Positions 23,442 to 23,717 of a stretch of DNA of 23,717 nt are shown piece by piece (the first letter of the stretch is position 1; every line of letters starts with the position of its first letter). The notes below the pieces were generated by a model, which saw only the letters and a list, made by a program, of their open reading frames with translations, did no database searches and was not told the DNA's origin. Source of the stretch: Methanobacteriota archaeon (lineage in GTDB: Archaea > Thermoplasmatota > Poseidoniia > Poseidoniales > Poseidoniaceae); contig PBXF01000015.1 in the NCBI GenBank assembly GCA_002727515.1, forward strand, positions 44,189 through 67,905, in the 5' to 3' direction. The position numbers were made by a program, and so were the translations under genes.

Positions 23442-23717
23442 TCAAAGCAGTTTCAGGTCACTCGTGATTGCATCCACTGTCATTCTTGTTGCAGGGCCTA
23501 TCCCTAAAACTGTAGTTGTACCTGCTGGGATTTCAGTTCTACCTGCGTCTTTTACAAGATGCGATACTAATCCTGCTGCAAGTGATTTTGCGTACAACTG
23601 TTTTAGATGTGTCTCGTCTTCTGCTCTGACTACGATTTTTCTAGAACCATGATTATTCCAACGTTCAAATAATCTCGGTGCTTTTTTCCTCGCTTTTAGT
23701 GCACAATCAACTGCAGC
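23442..23717 (-). CDS. pth2: Peptidyl-tRNA hydrolase Pth2, partial (5' end outside window)
   Basis: An open minus-strand frame runs from the window edge to a TGA at 23442 and encodes the last 91 residues. It starts inside the conserved AAVDC helix and continues with KIVVRAEDE (27-35), LYAKSLAAGL (41-50), VKDAGRTEIPAGTTTVLGIG (55-74) and VDAITSDLKLL at the end. This is the signature of the archaeal/eukaryotic Pth2 family, which releases tRNA from peptidyl-tRNAs that drop off the ribosome. The family is about 115-120 residues long, so about 25 N-terminal residues lie beyond the window. An overlapping plus-strand reading frame here is not a gene. Confidence 0.9.
   Translation of the reverse strand, partial: AAVDCALKARKKAPRLFERWNNHGSRKIVVRAEDETHLKQLYAKSLAAGLVSHLVKDAGRTEIPAGTTTVLGIGPATRMTVDAITSDLKLL

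Noticed and set aside
23437..23652. A plus-strand reading frame of 71 codons at the right edge
   Set aside because: It is antisense to a clear Pth2 frame on the minus strand, and its translation shows no family features.
1..23717. CRISPR array, tRNA or rRNA genes, insertion sequences, integrase or prophage genes
   Set aside because: None seen. The window is almost fully covered by ordinary protein genes, with gaps no longer than about 110 bases.

Overview
The window looks like a chromosomal segment of an archaeon, most likely a marine Thermoplasmatota of the Marine Group II / Poseidoniales type. Reasons: an archaeal-type Obg/YchF GTPase with a TGS domain, a RaSEA-type radical SAM enzyme of archaeosine tRNA modification, an archaeal-type peptidyl-tRNA hydrolase (Pth2), a short archaeal-type phosphatidylserine decarboxylase, several secreted or membrane proteins with single N- or C-terminal anchors, and strong GGTGA-type ribosome binding sites. 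The lineage is inferred from gene content; no rRNA or tRNA is present to confirm it.

Layout. 1-2978 (+): the end of a fused chorismate-using synthase/glutamine amidotransferase, a small zinc-ribbon membrane protein and an anchored Asp-box (BNR/sialidase-fold) protein. 2967-11154 (-): two apparent transcription units. The upstream one encodes a coiled-coil/EF-hand protein, phosphatidylserine decarboxylase, an anchored alpha/beta hydrolase and, after 30 bases, RaSEA. The downstream one encodes a 90-residue two-helix membrane protein, an 827-residue multi-domain membrane protein and YchF. 11253-12212 (-): proline iminopeptidase, divergent from a SAM methyltransferase (12289-12909, +). 12881-21384 (-): a two-gene AddA/AddB-like helicase-nuclease operon of 8.5 kb. 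21487-22404 (+): a secreted, tail-anchored thioredoxin-like protein. 22379-23717 (-): L-threonine aldolase preceded by the 3' part of pth2.

Most notable points. (1) The 827-residue protein reads as a heme-copper oxidase subunit I fold, closest to the cbb3 type, in which nearly all heme and CuB histidines are replaced. It carries an EF-hand pair, an acidic linker, a helix-hairpin-helix segment and a SAP domain at its C-terminus. (2) Two transcription units start with the same arrangement: a perfect inverted repeat with a 3-nt centre that directly abuts GGTGAG, which is followed by the start codon. (3) The AddAB-like pair has a PD-(D/E)XK nuclease and a four-cysteine Fe-S signature in both subunits, while the AddB-like subunit has no recognisable Walker A. 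(4) All three convergent gene pairs overlap at their 3' ends.

The window is densely coded. No intergenic gap exceeds about 110 bases, and I saw no tRNA, rRNA, CRISPR array, insertion sequence or integrase.
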